In this document: positions 8,901 to 17,643 of the stretch, one piece after another
How the letters are laid out: the number at the start of each line of letters is the position of its first letter
Position numbering within the stretch: the first letter of the stretch is position 1
DNA from: Acidobacteriota bacterium
GTDB lineage: Bacteria; Acidobacteriota; Terriglobia; Acidiferrales; UBA7541
DNA length: 54,783 nucleotides
Direction of reading: 5' to 3'
Assembly (NCBI GenBank): GCA_023481105.1
Contig: JAMCWK010000056.1
Coordinates: 1 to 54,783, forward strand
Notes under the pieces: generated by a model
Seen by the model: only the letters and a program-made list of their open reading frames with translations
Database searches by the model: none
Told to the model about the DNA's origin: nothing
Translations under genes and position numbers: made by a program

Positions 8901-9913
8901 AGCACCGGAGCCGACGGCGCGCCGTCAATTCGCCAAAGTGTCAGTTTGTTGTTGGCATTCGAATTTGTATTCAGCAGGTATTCCGAGCTGGTCGAGCTCA
9001 GCGCACGCGCGGGCTGGATCGTAAACGCTCTTGTGCTGTCGGCGTTCAGGAGTTGCGAATTCACAAAATCCGTGTAGGTGGCAGCCGCGCCGGCGTAGAG
9101 CTGCGCTTTGCTCAGCACGCGGATCTTCGCGTACTGAAAAATATCGCTGAAGCTGAACTGGTTGGACGTAATGTAAATGGCATTATCGTCGTACCCCAGA
9201 CCGGGGAAATCCGCCCAGTTGTTCGTATTTGTTGTGCCGTCGAGCCGCGCATCAAAATCGTAGGAGTTCCAGTTGCCGGTCGGATCGCCTGTCTGCGATA
9301 CGGAGATGTGATACTTCGAAGCGTTGGGGCCAGTGGACTGCGACACGGCCATGATGATGAAGCGTCCGGCCACCGGGTCGTACACGCATTTGGGATCGAA
9401 CGCGCCGCCGCCTACGCCGTTGGGCCACCATGTGGTGAACTGCGTCACCGCCCGCACCACGTTGCCATTGCGGTCATAGACCACCCACTGCGAATTGGTC
9501 ATCACCACGATATGATTCGGCCCCACCGCCAGTGCCGCGTCGTATGGGATCCACACCGTCGGCACCATGCCGATAAAGTTTGTGCCGACGTTCGGCGCAA
9601 GCGGCGTCGGCGTGGCATCGAGATGGATTTCCCGGCCGCCGGTCGGCAGGGGTTTCTCCGAAAGCAGCTTGAGGCGCTTCATTTCGGTGCGCGAGATGCG
9701 CGTGCCCGGCTCACGGGCTTCGCGTTCAGACACCGGCGGCTTGGCGAATGGATTAACCGAAGAAAGTGTGGGCCGCGAAACCGTGGGCAAGCTTCCCTGC
9801 GCGGGCCCGGAAAGTCCTTTGACTGGCTGGCCTTCATCGCCCGCACTTACTGGAAGCGCGGCCAGAGTGAGGCACAGCAGGCAACTTACCGCTGAAAACA
9901 AACGCCGGTTCAA
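5942..9913 (-). CDS. Large secreted protein with six IPT/TIG and three He_PIG-type Ig domains
   Basis: 1323 residues from a TTG start at 9913-9911, chosen because GGGGAGGG lies just upstream and because NRRLFSAVSCLLCLTLAALP opens a clear signal peptide ending at VSA. The upstream extension of the frame has no such features. The N-terminal 500 residues form a beta-rich, propeller-like region (repeated AAGNMYMFMSR- and YDDNAIYIT-type motifs). It is followed by four IPT/TIG repeats, each opening with a PTLxSxxPxxG motif, three putative Ig domains (each with LPxGxVGxSYNAxLxATGG and TGAxSGTP), and two more IPT repeats. Such arrays occur in surface adhesins and secreted binding proteins. There is no sorting signal or outer-membrane anchor at the C-terminus, so the attachment mode is unknown. 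Confidence 0.85.
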   Translation of the reverse strand: MNRRLFSAVSCLLCLTLAALPVSAGDEGQPVKGLSGPAQGSLPTVSRPTLSSVNPFAKPPVSEREAREPGTRISRTEMKRLKLLSEKPLPTGGREIHLDATPTPLAPNVGTNFIGMVPTVWIPYDAALAVGPNHIVVMTNSQWVVYDRNGNVVRAVTQFTTWWPNGVGGGAFDPKCVYDPVAGRFIIMAVSQSTGPNASKYHISVSQTGDPTGNWNSYDFDARLDGTTNTNNWADFPGLGYDDNAIYITSNQFSFSDIFQYAKIRVLSKAQLYAGAAATYTDFVNSQLLNADSTRAFTIQPARALSSTSSEYLLNTNSNANNKLTLWRIDGAPSAPVLVRQTTFTVGNFAVPPDAPQPGTGTLVATNDDRMYDVVWRSGVIHGAFGESFSGLAAVRYFRGNTTSNTVLKDITYTQPGTHYYFPAVTDDAAGNMYMFMSRSSSTEFASMYATGMQPADSAIQPSALIKAGTSTNTSGRWGDYNAIANDPADNLNVIGFAGWANVSNKWATWVANTTFSGSTPTPTLVSVIPSSGVQGTNVNVTLTGQNTNWVQGTSVIGISGSNVTASNVTVSSATSITATFNIGASAATGTRNVTVTTGTEVTTSAPFTVNAVAAPTLASISPNRGYIGVTGTHTLTGTNFVAGMSVNVSGTLVTPSNVNVTSSTQATVDLAVALNAALGNRNVSVTTAGGTSGTVIWKVVGVPVINSMSPTSGNPSAAVAVTVLGSEFTGGDLLVAGNGITLSNMLILNGGTKFTAKFNIAANAPSGPRNVTVVNPAGTSNAVVFTVNGGASPPTLASVTPANGDPGTAVNVSLAGTNFTTTSVVNVSGGDVSVTNLNVVNNGQITCTLNINAGAPGGPRNVTVTTGAGTSASQSFTVNGASAPLSVSTSSLPNGEVGASYNATLTATGGSPPYTWSLTSGALPGGLNLTPGTGAISGTPTGSGVFGFTAMVTDALSNTASAVLSISIATAPAITPSSLPGGQVGISYNASVQATGGTLPYSWSITSGALPNNVNLNSITGALSGTPTVAGTFNFTVTVTDAFGQTDSEALSIAVNPAVSVTTTSLPGGQVALSYNASLAATGGTLPYGWSISSGALPNGVNLDGSTGALSGTPTMAGTFNFTAVVTDGIAQTASNALSIVISSQPAPTLASISPNQGAQGSVVPVTLSGTNFVAPVTLNISGTVGLTASNVVLVNATTVTADFTVASGAAIGNRLISVTTPGGTSGTQWFKAVGLPSITSISPTGGARGTIVSVTLQGSQFQGGSVAISGSGVTISNVQILNNGTTITMKLTIAAGAPVGPRDVTVFNAAGTSNPVTFTVN

Positions 9914-10451
9914 TTGCCCTCCCCGATCGTTATGAGTGACGCGCGCGACGCATGTCGCATCTCTAACAACTTTTGTTTTCCAATTCGCAATGGAGAATCC
10001 ACGAGCCGGGTGCTCCAAATTACCGCATCCTACCTCAGTTCGCCAGGCTTCTTTTCGAAGAGCGGAGCACGGGTACACCCTCACGTCGCGATTTCGCCGC
10101 ACGAGTCGTGCCGTTGCTTGGTCGTATCCGGCTAGAATGGAACATCGCTAACTACTATAGATTCTTAATATTAACAGACCATCCGGAGCCTGTAAACGGC
10201 CCCAGCGAGCGTATGACGAAGTGCCGTGCGCACATTCTTGCGCATTTTCGGCAGTCGACGCGGACACAGTCCTTCCCGATTTGGTTCGAATGGTTTCCTG
10301 CGCGGAACGACAAGCTACTTTGTGCCGACAGACTGGAGCACGAATGTGGCTCCGCCGCCCGGCAATATTCTTGTTCTTTACCCGCAGCACTCCTCCGCTA
10401 TAATGGTGTGTCTCCGCGCGAAGCTCTTTTCGAACAACCGAGGTGAACTGG
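9914..10451. other. 538-bp intergenic region between divergent genes
   Basis: No convincing gene. It holds an AT-rich island (about 10150-10182, ACTATAGATTCTTAATATTA) that could carry a minus-strand promoter for the IPT-protein gene, and a plus-strand TATAAT at 10399-10404 for the E1 gene. Short open frames here lack ribosome-binding sites and recognisable products. No tRNA-like fold was found. Confidence 0.5.
10377..10404 (+). promoter_or_regulatory. Candidate promoter for the fused E1 dehydrogenase gene (TTTACC-N16-TATAAT)
   Basis: TTTACC (10377-10382) and consensus TATAAT (10399-10404) are 16 bp apart. Transcription would begin near 10411, about 40 bases before the ATG, leaving room for the GAGGTG ribosome-binding site at 10440-10445. 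Confidence 0.5.
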
Positions 10452-12608
10452 ATGGCGGTGCAGATACGTGTGAAGGCGGCAAAGTTTGACGCGGCGAAGT
10501 ATCACGGCCTCGACCGCGACACGCTGCTGCGAATGTATCGCACGATGTATCTTTCCCGCCGCCTCGACGACCGCGAAATCCAGCTCAAGCGCCAGAACAA
10601 AATCTTTTTTCAGATTAGCGGCGCCGGCCACGAGGCTATTCTCGCTGCTACCGGCCTGGTCCTGAAGCCGTCCTACGACTGGTTTTTTCCCTACTACCGC
10701 GACCGCGCCCTCTGCCTCATGCTGGGCATGACGCCGTACGAAATGCTCCTCGAGGCGCTAGGCTCCAAGGACGACCCCAACTCCGGCGGTCGCCAGATGC
10801 CTTCGCATTGGGGCCATCAGGCACTCAATATCGTCAGTAAGTCCTCCTGCACCGGCATGCAGTTTTTGCACGCGGTCGGCTCCGCAGAGGCCTCGCGCTA
10901 TTACACTGAGTTCCCCGACGCGCTGGCCCAAGCCAAGAGTGCGCCGCTGGGCCACGCCGTGCGCCACCAGCCAGACGAAATCACCTACGTTTCCGGCGGC
11001 GACGGCTGCACCAGCGAAGGCGAGTTCTTCGAAGCGCTGAATTCCGCGTGCACGCTGAAGCTGCCAGTGTTTTTCCTCATCGAGGACAACGGCTACGCCA
11101 TTTCCGTTCCTATCGAGGCGCAGACTGCCGGTGCCAACATTTCCAAACTGGTCGCGGGCTTTCCTGGGCTGCATATAGCCGAGTGTGACGGCACCGACCC
11201 GATAGAAAGCTACTCCGTCTGCAAGCGCGCCGCGGAATATTGCCGCGCGCGCAAGGGGCCGGCGCTGGTCCACGCGCACGTCACGCGCCCCTATTCGCAC
11301 TCGCTTTCCGACGACGAAAAACTCTATAAGACGCAAGAGGAGCGCGAAACGGAAGCCCGCCGCGACCCCATCCCCACCTTCGGGCTGTTCCTCGTACGCG
11401 AAGGCATCGCCGACGAAAAGGAAATTGAAGCCATCGAGGCCGACGTGGACCGCGAAGTCCTCGAGGCCACCGACCGCGCTTTGGCCTCGCCCTTGCCCCC
11501 CTCCGGCTCCGCTTCACTCTGGGTGTATTCGCCCGATGTGGACCCTGCCGGCAAGCAGTTTGAAGTTGCGCCGAAGTTCAGCGGCGATCCGAAAACCATG
11601 GTGGAGACAATCTCCACGACGCTGATGGATGAAATGGCTCGCGACGCGCGCATTGTGATTTTCGGCGAAGACGTTGCCGACTGCACGCGCGAAGAGCAAC
11701 TCAAGAAAGTGAAAGGGAAGGGTGGCGTGTTCAAGGCCACGAACGGTTTGCAGCGCCGCTACGGCTCCTCGCGCGTCTTCAATTCGCCGCTGGCGGAGGC
11801 CAACATTGTCGGCCGCGCCGTCGGCATGGCCGCGCGCGGCATGCGCCCTGTCGTGGAAATCCAATTCTTTGACTACATCTGGCCGGCCATGATGCAGCTC
11901 CGCAACGAACTGGCCGTGATGCGCTGGCGCTCCGGTGGAAACTTTAAGTGTCCTGTGGTGGTCCGTGTTGCCATCGGCGGTTACCTGACCGGCGGGGCGA
12001 TTTATCACAGCCAGTGCGGCGAGGTGACGTTCACTCACATTCCCGGCCTGCGCGTGGTGATGCCCTCCAGCGCGCTCGACCTCTGCGGCCTGCTGCGCAC
12101 AGCCATGCGTGCGGACGACCCGGTTCTATTCCTCGAGCACAAACACCTCTACCGCCAACCGTACAATCGCGCGCCGTATCCCGGGCCGGACTTCACGATT
12201 CCCTTCGGCAAGGCGCGTATGGTTCGCGAAGGCACGGATGTCACCATCGTCACCTACGGCGCGCTGGTGCGCCGCGCGGAAGTCGCGGCCGCCGAGCTCG
12301 AGCGCGCGGACGTTTCCGTGGAACTGCTGGACCTCCGCACGCTCAGCCCCTACGACTGGGATTCCATAGCGGCCTCGGTGCGCAAGACCAGCCGCGTCAT
12401 CGTGGCTTACGAAGACACGCGCTCCTGGGGTTATGGCGCGGAAATCGCCGCTCGCATCGCCGACGAGCTGTTCGAGCATCTCGACGCGCCGGTGCGCCGC
12501 GTCGGGGCACTGGACACCTTCTGCGCCTACCAGCCCCAGCTCGAAGACGAAATCCTCCCGCAGACCGCGGACATCGTCCGCGCCGTCCGCGACCTCCTCG
12601 CCTACTAG
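10452..12608 (+). CDS. Fused alpha-beta 2-oxoacid dehydrogenase E1 (branched-chain 2-oxoacid dehydrogenase type)
   Basis: 718 residues from ATG 10452, six bases after GAGGTG. Residues 1 to about 330 form the E1-alpha half with the thiamine-diphosphate motif [11 protein letters not shown]...IEDN. After a short linker, the E1-beta half (about 380-718) carries [38 protein letters not shown] and a C-terminal transketolase-like domain ([18 protein letters not shown]). The enzyme decarboxylates a 2-oxoacid and passes the acyl group to lipoyl-E2. Branched-chain 2-oxoacids are the likely substrates by family resemblance, but pyruvate or another 2-oxoacid cannot be excluded. No E2 or E3 gene is adjacent, so these must be elsewhere. 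Single-chain alpha-beta fusions of this type are found in several bacterial phyla. Confidence 0.88.
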   Translation: MAVQIRVKAAKFDAAKYHGLDRDTLLRMYRTMYLSRRLDDREIQLKRQNKIFFQISGAGHEAILAATGLVLKPSYDWFFPYYRDRALCLMLGMTPYEMLLEALGSKDDPNSGGRQMPSHWGHQALNIVSKSSCTGMQFLHAVGSAEASRYYTEFPDALAQAKSAPLGHAVRHQPDEITYVSGGDGCTSEGEFFEALNSACTLKLPVFFLIEDNGYAISVPIEAQTAGANISKLVAGFPGLHIAECDGTDPIESYSVCKRAAEYCRARKGPALVHAHVTRPYSHSLSDDEKLYKTQEERETEARRDPIPTFGLFLVREGIADEKEIEAIEADVDREVLEATDRALASPLPPSGSASLWVYSPDVDPAGKQFEVAPKFSGDPKTMVETISTTLMDEMARDARIVIFGEDVADCTREEQLKKVKGKGGVFKATNGLQRRYGSSRVFNSPLAEANIVGRAVGMAARGMRPVVEIQFFDYIWPAMMQLRNELAVMRWRSGGNFKCPVVVRVAIGGYLTGGAIYHSQCGEVTFTHIPGLRVVMPSSALDLCGLLRTAMRADDPVLFLEHKHLYRQPYNRAPYPGPDFTIPFGKARMVREGTDVTIVTYGALVRRAEVAAAELERADVSVELLDLRTLSPYDWDSIAASVRKTSRVIVAYEDTRSWGYGAEIAARIADELFEHLDAPVRRVGALDTFCAYQPQLEDEILPQTADIVRAVRDLLAY

Positions 12609-12689
12609 GTGGCGGCTCGCATTGTTGAAATCACCCGCCTGCGCTAGAATCCGCCCACTCTTTTGGCAGATAATGATTCCGGGAGGCAC

Positions 12690-13400
12690 GTGTTGAACTG
12701 CGAAAAGTGCGGGAGTCCGTTGGCGGAAGATGCAACGCTTTGCAGCCACTGTGGTAGCCCCGTGCAGCCTGCTCCGCCCGTGGCTGCTGAACCAGAGCCG
12801 CCTTCGGTCACTGTGTTAATCGAGCCCGGCGCCGGCGTTTGGGCGCCCGCACCGGAAGCCGCCGCTGCCCCGGAAGAAGGCGCGCCTGCTCCATCTGCGC
12901 CGGAAACGTCGTATGCCCCTCCGGTCGCTCCGCCAGCCGCGATGCCAACTGCGCAACCGCCATTCGCCGCAGGGTACGCCGGTTTCTGGCGGCGATTCGC
13001 TGCGTACTGGATTGACTGGTTCGTCTTCTTTTCCATCGAGCTGTTCATCGCCGCCGCGCGCGGCATTCCGCTGAGCACCCGGCAGGCCATGGAGCCCGAG
13101 GAACTCGCCAAGGGTCTCCTGCTCGGTCTATTTGTCGGTTGGTTGTACGCAGCCACATTGGAAAGCTCGCCCTGGCAGGCGACCATCGGCAAGCGCGCCA
13201 TGGATGTGTACGTCACCGACATGAATGGCCACCGCCTGGGTTTTGCGCAGGCTTCCGGCCGCTTTTTTGGAAAGATCGTTTCCGCCCTGATTCTTGGCAT
13301 CGGCTTCATCATGATTGGCTTTACAGGGCGTAAACAAGCGCTGCACGATCTGCTCGCCGGTTGCCTGGTGGTTCGCCGGAAGGAAGAGCCGCAGGCGTAG
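12690..13400 (+). CDS. Zinc-ribbon RDD-family membrane protein
   Basis: About 236 residues. The start is GTG 12690 or TTG 12693: GGGAGG at 12681-12686 precedes both, and the zinc ribbon begins at once (NCEKCGSPLAEDATLCSHCG, two CxxC pairs). A proline/alanine-rich linker of roughly 80 residues follows, then an RDD domain from about residue 100: AGFWRRFAAYWIDWFVFF with its conserved Arg and Asp, a second hydrophobic helix (GLLLGLFVGWLYA), TIGKRAMDVYVTD, and a last helix (ALILGIGFIMIGF) before DLLAGCLVV. RDD proteins are small integral membrane proteins, some linked to ion transport; the role here is unknown. The next gene also begins with a zinc ribbon, suggesting a related pair. Confidence 0.8.
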   Translation: MLNCEKCGSPLAEDATLCSHCGSPVQPAPPVAAEPEPPSVTVLIEPGAGVWAPAPEAAAAPEEGAPAPSAPETSYAPPVAPPAAMPTAQPPFAAGYAGFWRRFAAYWIDWFVFFSIELFIAAARGIPLSTRQAMEPEELAKGLLLGLFVGWLYAATLESSPWQATIGKRAMDVYVTDMNGHRLGFAQASGRFFGKIVSALILGIGFIMIGFTGRKQALHDLLAGCLVVRRKEEPQA

Positions 13401-13471
13401 GGCAGGGAACTTTTTTCAAAGTCAAAACGTATTCAGAGTAGGAAGGGACACGCAGCGCTGGAGGTGATGCG

Positions 13472-13807
13472 ATGATTTGCGCCAATTGCCAAAGAGAAAT
13501 CGTCCCCGGCTCGAATTTCTGCTACTACTGCGGCGCGCGCCAGGCGCCTCCACCGCCACGTCCGGTGATGGGCCAGCGCTACTTGATGCGTTCGGCCACC
13601 AATAAGCGCATTGCCGGTGTTTGTGCCGGCTTTGCTGACTACCTCGGATTGGACCCGGCGCTCGTGCGCATCTTGTGGGTGCTGCTGACCTTCTTCACGG
13701 CGATTTTCCCGGGCATCATCCTGTACATCATTTCCTGGCTCATCATGCCCATGGCGCCCTACCCGCTGCCGGCCGCGCCGCAACCCGCCGGCGATCAGCC
13801 GCGATAA
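13472..13807 (+). CDS. Zinc-ribbon PspC-domain membrane protein
   Basis: 111 residues from ATG 13472, preceded by GGAGGTGATGCG. It opens with a zinc ribbon (ICANCQREIVPGSNFCYYCG), followed by a PspC domain: MRSATNKRIAGVCAGFADYLGLDPALVRILWVLLTFF, then a second hydrophobic stretch (GIILYIISWLIMP). PspC proteins are inner-membrane components or relatives of the phage-shock envelope-stress response. No pspA-like gene is nearby, so the stress role is inferred from the family only. A rho-independent terminator follows within 20 bases. Confidence 0.85.
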   Translation: MICANCQREIVPGSNFCYYCGARQAPPPPRPVMGQRYLMRSATNKRIAGVCAGFADYLGLDPALVRILWVLLTFFTAIFPGIILYIISWLIMPMAPYPLPAAPQPAGDQPR

Positions 13808-13826
13808 GCCGTTTCACCGCATTGCA

Positions 13827-13861
13827 CAGGGGCGCGCGTCAGTCGCCCCTGCTCCTTTTTT
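13827..13861 (+). terminator. Rho-independent terminator after the PspC gene
   Basis: CAGGGGCG (13827-13834) pairs perfectly with CGCCCCTG (13844-13851) across a nine-base loop and is followed by CTCCTTTTTT. It lies between the convergent PspC and DoxX genes. Confidence 0.75.
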
Positions 13862-13875
13862 GCGAGTCCCGCGCT

Positions 13876-14280
13876 TCATGCTTTGTCCCGGAAAATCAGT
13901 TTGTCCACGGAGATCGCGCCCGCCCCGCATGTGGCCAGAGCAAACGCCCCCACAGCCAAGGCCAGCGGAAACTGGTACTCCGGCACGGCGAGAATGCCTT
14001 TACCCATGTGCACTTTCCAGATTGCCGCCGCCATCTGTCCCGCAAGCAGAATGCCTGCCACGCGCGTGAAGAGTCCCGCCACCAGCAGCCACCCGCCGAA
14101 AAATTCCACTGCACCGGCGATGTACACCATATACGCAGGCATGCCGAAGCTCGCGAAACCTTCAATCGCCCGTTTTGTGTCGCCGAACAACTTCGGATAC
14201 CCCGCATAAATGAAAATCACACCCATTCCCCAACGCAACAGCAGCAGCCCCAGCGGTTTCAGTTTTTCCAGAAAGTTCAT
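13876..14280 (-). CDS. DoxX-family membrane protein
   Basis: 134 residues with four hydrophobic helices. The first carries the typical LLLLRWGMGVIFIYAGYPKLFG and the second AGAVEFFGGWLLVAGLFTRVAG, followed by LLAGQMAAAIWKVHMGKG and LALAVGAFALATCG. The ATG at 14280 follows GAGGAGCGG. DoxX-like proteins are small membrane proteins related to thiosulfate:quinone oxidoreductase subunits and to redox-stress membrane proteins; the substrate cannot be told from sequence. It stands alone, convergent with the PspC gene and divergent from the phosphofructokinase gene. Confidence 0.82.
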   Translation of the reverse strand: MNFLEKLKPLGLLLLRWGMGVIFIYAGYPKLFGDTKRAIEGFASFGMPAYMVYIAGAVEFFGGWLLVAGLFTRVAGILLAGQMAAAIWKVHMGKGILAVPEYQFPLALAVGAFALATCGAGAISVDKLIFRDKA

Positions 14281-14428
14281 CGCCGCTCCTCGCTTTCCCC
14301 CCGCAGAATACTTCCCGTTGCAGCCAACACCCTACACTAAAAACCCGCCTCAAGCTTTGAATCCTAATTCCGCGTACCCGCTTCCTCCTTGTTGTAGAAT
14401 GTTCCCGCTAGCGCCCTGAGGTGGTCCC

Positions 14429-15517
14429 ATGGCTTCCGGCATTCGCACAATTGGTGTCTCCACCGGTGGCGGTGATGCCCCCGGGCTCAACGCCGTCATT
14501 CGCGGCCTGGTGCGCGCCGCCGTCAACGACTATGGCTGGCGCGTCGTGGGCGTCACCAACGGCTTCGACGGACTCATTTGGCCTGAGCATGCGCGCGAAC
14601 TCACCGAGGACAGCGTAAGCGGCATTCTGCCCCGCGGCGGTACCATCCTCGGCACCACCAATCGCGGCAATCCCTTCAGCTACCATACGACCGAACACGG
14701 CCAGCCGGTCGTCAAGGATTTCTCCGGGCTCTGTCTGGAGAACATGAAACGGTTGAAGATGGACGCGCTGGTGGTCATCGGCGGCGACGGCACGCTTTCC
14801 ATCGCCAACAAATTTTTCCAGCTCGGCATGAAAGTCGTGGGCGTGCCCAAGACGATTGACAACGACCTCTCCGCCACGGAAGTCACATTCGGCTTCGACA
14901 CCGCGCTCCAGGTGGCCACGGATGCCCTCGACCGCTTGCATACCACCGCGGAGTCACACCACCGCGTCATGCTCCTCGAGGTGATGGGCCGCGACGCCGG
15001 ATGGATCGCGCTGCATGCCGGCATCGCTGGCGGCGCCCACGTAATCCTCATTCCGGAAATTCCTTTCACCATCGAAAACATCGTCGAGAAAATCCGCCAG
15101 CGCGAGCTGAGCCGCAAGAAATTCAGCCTCATCGTTGTGGCGGAAGGCGCCAAGCTCCCGCCCAAGGATGCCCTCGGAAAGCCGTTTCCCGAGACGAAGC
15201 CCGGGCAGCTTGCCAACGCCATCGCCTTCTCCATTTGCGAGGCCACAGGCCGCGAGACGCGCGTCACCGTTCTCGGCCACATCCAGCGCGGCGGCTCGCC
15301 CAGCCCGTTTGACCGCATCCTGGCCACGCGTTTCGGCGTGCATGCTGCCGACCTGATTGCCCAAGGTGAATTTGGCAAGATGGTTTGCTTGCGCTGTGGG
15401 AAAATCATGGCGGTGCCGCTCCAAGAAGCGATTGGCGTTTACAAAACAGTAGACGCTACGAGCGACTACGTGCGCGCCGCTCGCGGCGTGGGCATTTCGT
15501 TTGGCGACCGGTCCTGA
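14429..15517 (+). CDS. pfkA: 6-phosphofructokinase, probably ATP-dependent (group with Lys in the PKTIDND motif)
   Basis: 362 residues, ATG 14429 preceded by GAGGTGG. It phosphorylates fructose 6-phosphate in glycolysis. The phosphoryl-donor motif is GGDG at 118-121, the form usual for ATP enzymes, whereas PPi enzymes have GGDD. The catalytic segment is PKTIDND (140-146), with Lys141 where E. coli PfkA has Gly and PPi enzymes have Lys. This Gly/Lys mix is known from actinobacterial and trypanosomatid ATP-dependent enzymes, so ATP is the better guess. MGRDAGW and GHIQRGGSPSPFDR substrate motifs are present. The next gene's ATG overlaps the stop codon (TGATG). Confidence 0.9.
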   Translation: MASGIRTIGVSTGGGDAPGLNAVIRGLVRAAVNDYGWRVVGVTNGFDGLIWPEHARELTEDSVSGILPRGGTILGTTNRGNPFSYHTTEHGQPVVKDFSGLCLENMKRLKMDALVVIGGDGTLSIANKFFQLGMKVVGVPKTIDNDLSATEVTFGFDTALQVATDALDRLHTTAESHHRVMLLEVMGRDAGWIALHAGIAGGAHVILIPEIPFTIENIVEKIRQRELSRKKFSLIVVAEGAKLPPKDALGKPFPETKPGQLANAIAFSICEATGRETRVTVLGHIQRGGSPSPFDRILATRFGVHAADLIAQGEFGKMVCLRCGKIMAVPLQEAIGVYKTVDATSDYVRAARGVGISFGDRS

Positions 15518-16569
15518 TGCGCCGCTCTCTCAACATTCTCATCATTGTGGTCGTAGTCGGCTTGGCGTACTGGCTGCTGCGCCCGAATGTCCCGCCCGTC
15601 CGCGAGCAGGCCTACATTTCCGAACGCAGAGCCACCGTCTGGAACCGCCTGGCCACCGTGCGCGAACCCGCCGCCACGCTGCGCTACGGTGACCGCGTCG
15701 GCATCCTTGAATCCAAGACCTGGTCCGGCATTGACTACGTTCGCGTGCTCGTTTCCGGCGGCGCTGATGGCTGGATGGAAGCCAAACAACTCATGCTTGA
15801 GGAACTTTGGCTGCGCGCACTGAGCAACCTCGAAAAATCGAAATCCATGCCACGGCAGGCTATAGGCAAAACAAAGGTTCTCACCAATCTTCGCACCGAG
15901 CCCGGACGCTCCGCGCAGCGCTCGTTCCAATTCGGCCGCGATGTGCCCGTCGAGATTCTCGCTCGCGCTGTTGTCGAGCGCCCACCGGAAGCTTCTCCCC
16001 CGGCAAAGAAGCCAGATGAACAGACTGTCGAACAGCCCGAAGCTCCGCGCCAGGAAGATTGGCTCTTCATCCGCGGCCACGACACCGATGCCGGCGATCT
16101 TGCCGGCTGGGTCCTCGGACGCTTTATCGAACTGGATTTACCCGCGCCTCTCCGCGATCTCGGTGCCGGCATCCGCTTCGTCGCGTGGTTCGAGCTTAGC
16201 CGCATTCCCGACACGGCAGAAGAGCTTGGGGCAGACGAAAAACCGGAGGCGGGCGAACCGGCAGTATCGCCAACAATGAAGCCCCAATATCTCGCTGCGG
16301 GTGTGATGGGTGGCGAGGGCCAACCCTGCGATTTCACCCTGCTGCGTTTCTATACGTGGAATGCCGCGCGGCATCGGTACGAAACCGCGTACGTCGAATC
16401 CAATTTCTGCGCGCGCCTGCCCATTCGCGTCACGCCCATTCCTCCCGGCGCCAATCTTGAAAAGTCGGAGGCCTCCATTGGTTTCACGGCCGTCGGCAAG
16501 TCCGGCGACGAAACGCGCGAGTACCGCATGAGGCAAAACATCCTCCGCCGCCTCCGTGAGAAGAGGTAG
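15517..16569 (+). CDS. Membrane-anchored protein with bacterial SH3-like region
   Basis: 350 residues from ATG 15517, overlapping the phosphofructokinase stop by one base, so co-translation is likely. The N-terminus is a single transmembrane anchor (SLNILIIVVVVGLAYWLL). It is followed by an SH3-like segment with ATVWNRLATVREPAATLRYGDRVGIL and VRVLVSGGADGWMEAKQL, and a second with TNLRTEPGRSAQRSFQFGRDVPVEIL. The C-terminal 150 residues are of unknown fold. Bacterial SH3 domains often bind peptidoglycan or other envelope ligands, so a periplasmic binding role is a guess. The stop TAG lies within a GTAGGGGCG palindrome. Confidence 0.65.
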   Translation: MRRSLNILIIVVVVGLAYWLLRPNVPPVREQAYISERRATVWNRLATVREPAATLRYGDRVGILESKTWSGIDYVRVLVSGGADGWMEAKQLMLEELWLRALSNLEKSKSMPRQAIGKTKVLTNLRTEPGRSAQRSFQFGRDVPVEILARAVVERPPEASPPAKKPDEQTVEQPEAPRQEDWLFIRGHDTDAGDLAGWVLGRFIELDLPAPLRDLGAGIRFVAWFELSRIPDTAEELGADEKPEAGEPAVSPTMKPQYLAAGVMGGEGQPCDFTLLRFYTWNAARHRYETAYVESNFCARLPIRVTPIPPGANLEKSEASIGFTAVGKSGDETREYRMRQNILRRLREKR

Positions 16570-16589
16570 GGGCGCTGCTTGCTGCCCCC
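16566..16589 (+). repeat. GTAGGGGCG-family palindrome containing a stop codon
   Basis: GTAGGGGCGCTGCTTG followed by CTGCCCCC. The TAG at 16567-16569 is the stop of the preceding SH3-like gene. Confidence 0.65.
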
Positions 16590-16631
16590 TTCAATTCCCG
16601 CGTTCCCACCTCACTCCGGCTTACCGACTCT

Positions 16632-16661
16632 TAGACTTTTCGACGCATCACCTCCTATAAT
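16632..16661 (+). promoter_or_regulatory. Promoter for a leaderless NHL-protein transcript (TAGACT-N18-TATAAT)
   Basis: TAGACT (16632-16637) and consensus TATAAT (16656-16661) are 18 bp apart. The GTG start at 16668 begins seven bases after the -10 box, at the expected transcription start, and no Shine-Dalgarno sequence exists. Confidence 0.55.
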
Positions 16662-16667
16662 CCTCGC

Positions 16668-17579
16668 GTGCGGACCCTCGCCCTGCTTGCCGTCATGTTG
16701 CTCGCTTCCGCTTGCGGAAGCGAACACGCCCAGCCCCCGCCACAAAAACCCGCTCCTCCACCGCTCGAATTCCTCGGGGCGTGGGGCACGCGCGGCGACG
16801 GCCCCGGGCAGCTTTCGTCCCCGACGGGCATCGCTGCCGACACAGTTGGGAATGTTTATCTCGTTGAGGCCTTCAATCGCTTTTTGCATAAGTTTAGCTC
16901 AAAAGGTGAGCCTCTCCTTTCATTTCAAGACGACGGAATCAAGAACCCAGGGAGTATCGCGTTAGATTCGGGTGGAGCGATCTATGTGGCGCCTTATTCG
17001 GGCGGCCAGATTTTGGTATTTCTGCCCGATGGCGAAAGATTTCGTGTGCTCCGCAGCAGGTCTGGCCCGCGGTTCGAGGGAATCAGTTCCGTGTGCGTAG
17101 ATGCAAACGGCAGCATCTTCATTTCGGAATTCGAAGCACATCGATTGCGCAAACTGGGTCCGAACGGCCGGCCGATCGCGGTTTGGGGCCGCAAGAATCC
17201 TGGCGACACGAATATTGGACGCTTGGGGCCGGCTGCCCTGGGGCCGGACGGTTTCCTGTATGTCTCCGACCATGACAATTCCATGATCTTGAAAATGAAC
17301 CAGGATTTGGAGCCCTCGAAATCTTGGTCCGTGCCCGAAGCATTTCGGCCCGTCATTAGCCTTGCCGCGTCTCGACAATTCGTTTTCGCTGCCATCAGCG
17401 GCGGTCGAATCGCGGTCTGGACTCCTGAAGGTGATTTGAAGCACGTGGATAACTTGGGAGGACAAATAACGGCACAAAACACTCCTCCGCCATTCCACCT
17501 TGCACTGGGAAGGAGCAACGAACTTCTCGTTTTAGACGCGCTGCGCGCCCGTGTTTTCCGTTTCCGCATCAATTTCTAG
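16668..17579 (+). CDS. NHL-repeat lipoprotein
   Basis: 303 residues from GTG 16668, at the expected transcription start of a TATAAT promoter. The N-terminus is a lipoprotein signal (LALLAVMLLASAC, lipidated Cys near residue 16) followed by a Pro-rich linker. The rest is an NHL/six-bladed beta-propeller pattern. Each blade has a hydrophobic-G-x-hydrophobic-Y/F-V core, for example LSSPTGIAADTVGNVYLVE, PGSIALDSGGAIYVAP, ISSVCVDANGSIFISE and AALGPDGFLYVSD. Such proteins usually serve as binding scaffolds; no enzymatic residues are evident. Periplasmic face of a membrane. Confidence 0.8.
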   Translation: MRTLALLAVMLLASACGSEHAQPPPQKPAPPPLEFLGAWGTRGDGPGQLSSPTGIAADTVGNVYLVEAFNRFLHKFSSKGEPLLSFQDDGIKNPGSIALDSGGAIYVAPYSGGQILVFLPDGERFRVLRSRSGPRFEGISSVCVDANGSIFISEFEAHRLRKLGPNGRPIAVWGRKNPGDTNIGRLGPAALGPDGFLYVSDHDNSMILKMNQDLEPSKSWSVPEAFRPVISLAASRQFVFAAISGGRIAVWTPEGDLKHVDNLGGQITAQNTPPPFHLALGRSNELLVLDALRARVFRFRINF

Positions 17580-17643
17580 CGCTGCGTTGCTTTTCCCCGG
17601 TGACCGTGCCACCATTTTGTCCGCAGTAGTCTGAGGTACCGTC

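Noticed and set aside
10283..10291. GGTTCGAAT resembling a tRNA T-loop
   Set aside because: No acceptor stem, D-arm or anticodon arm can be built around it.
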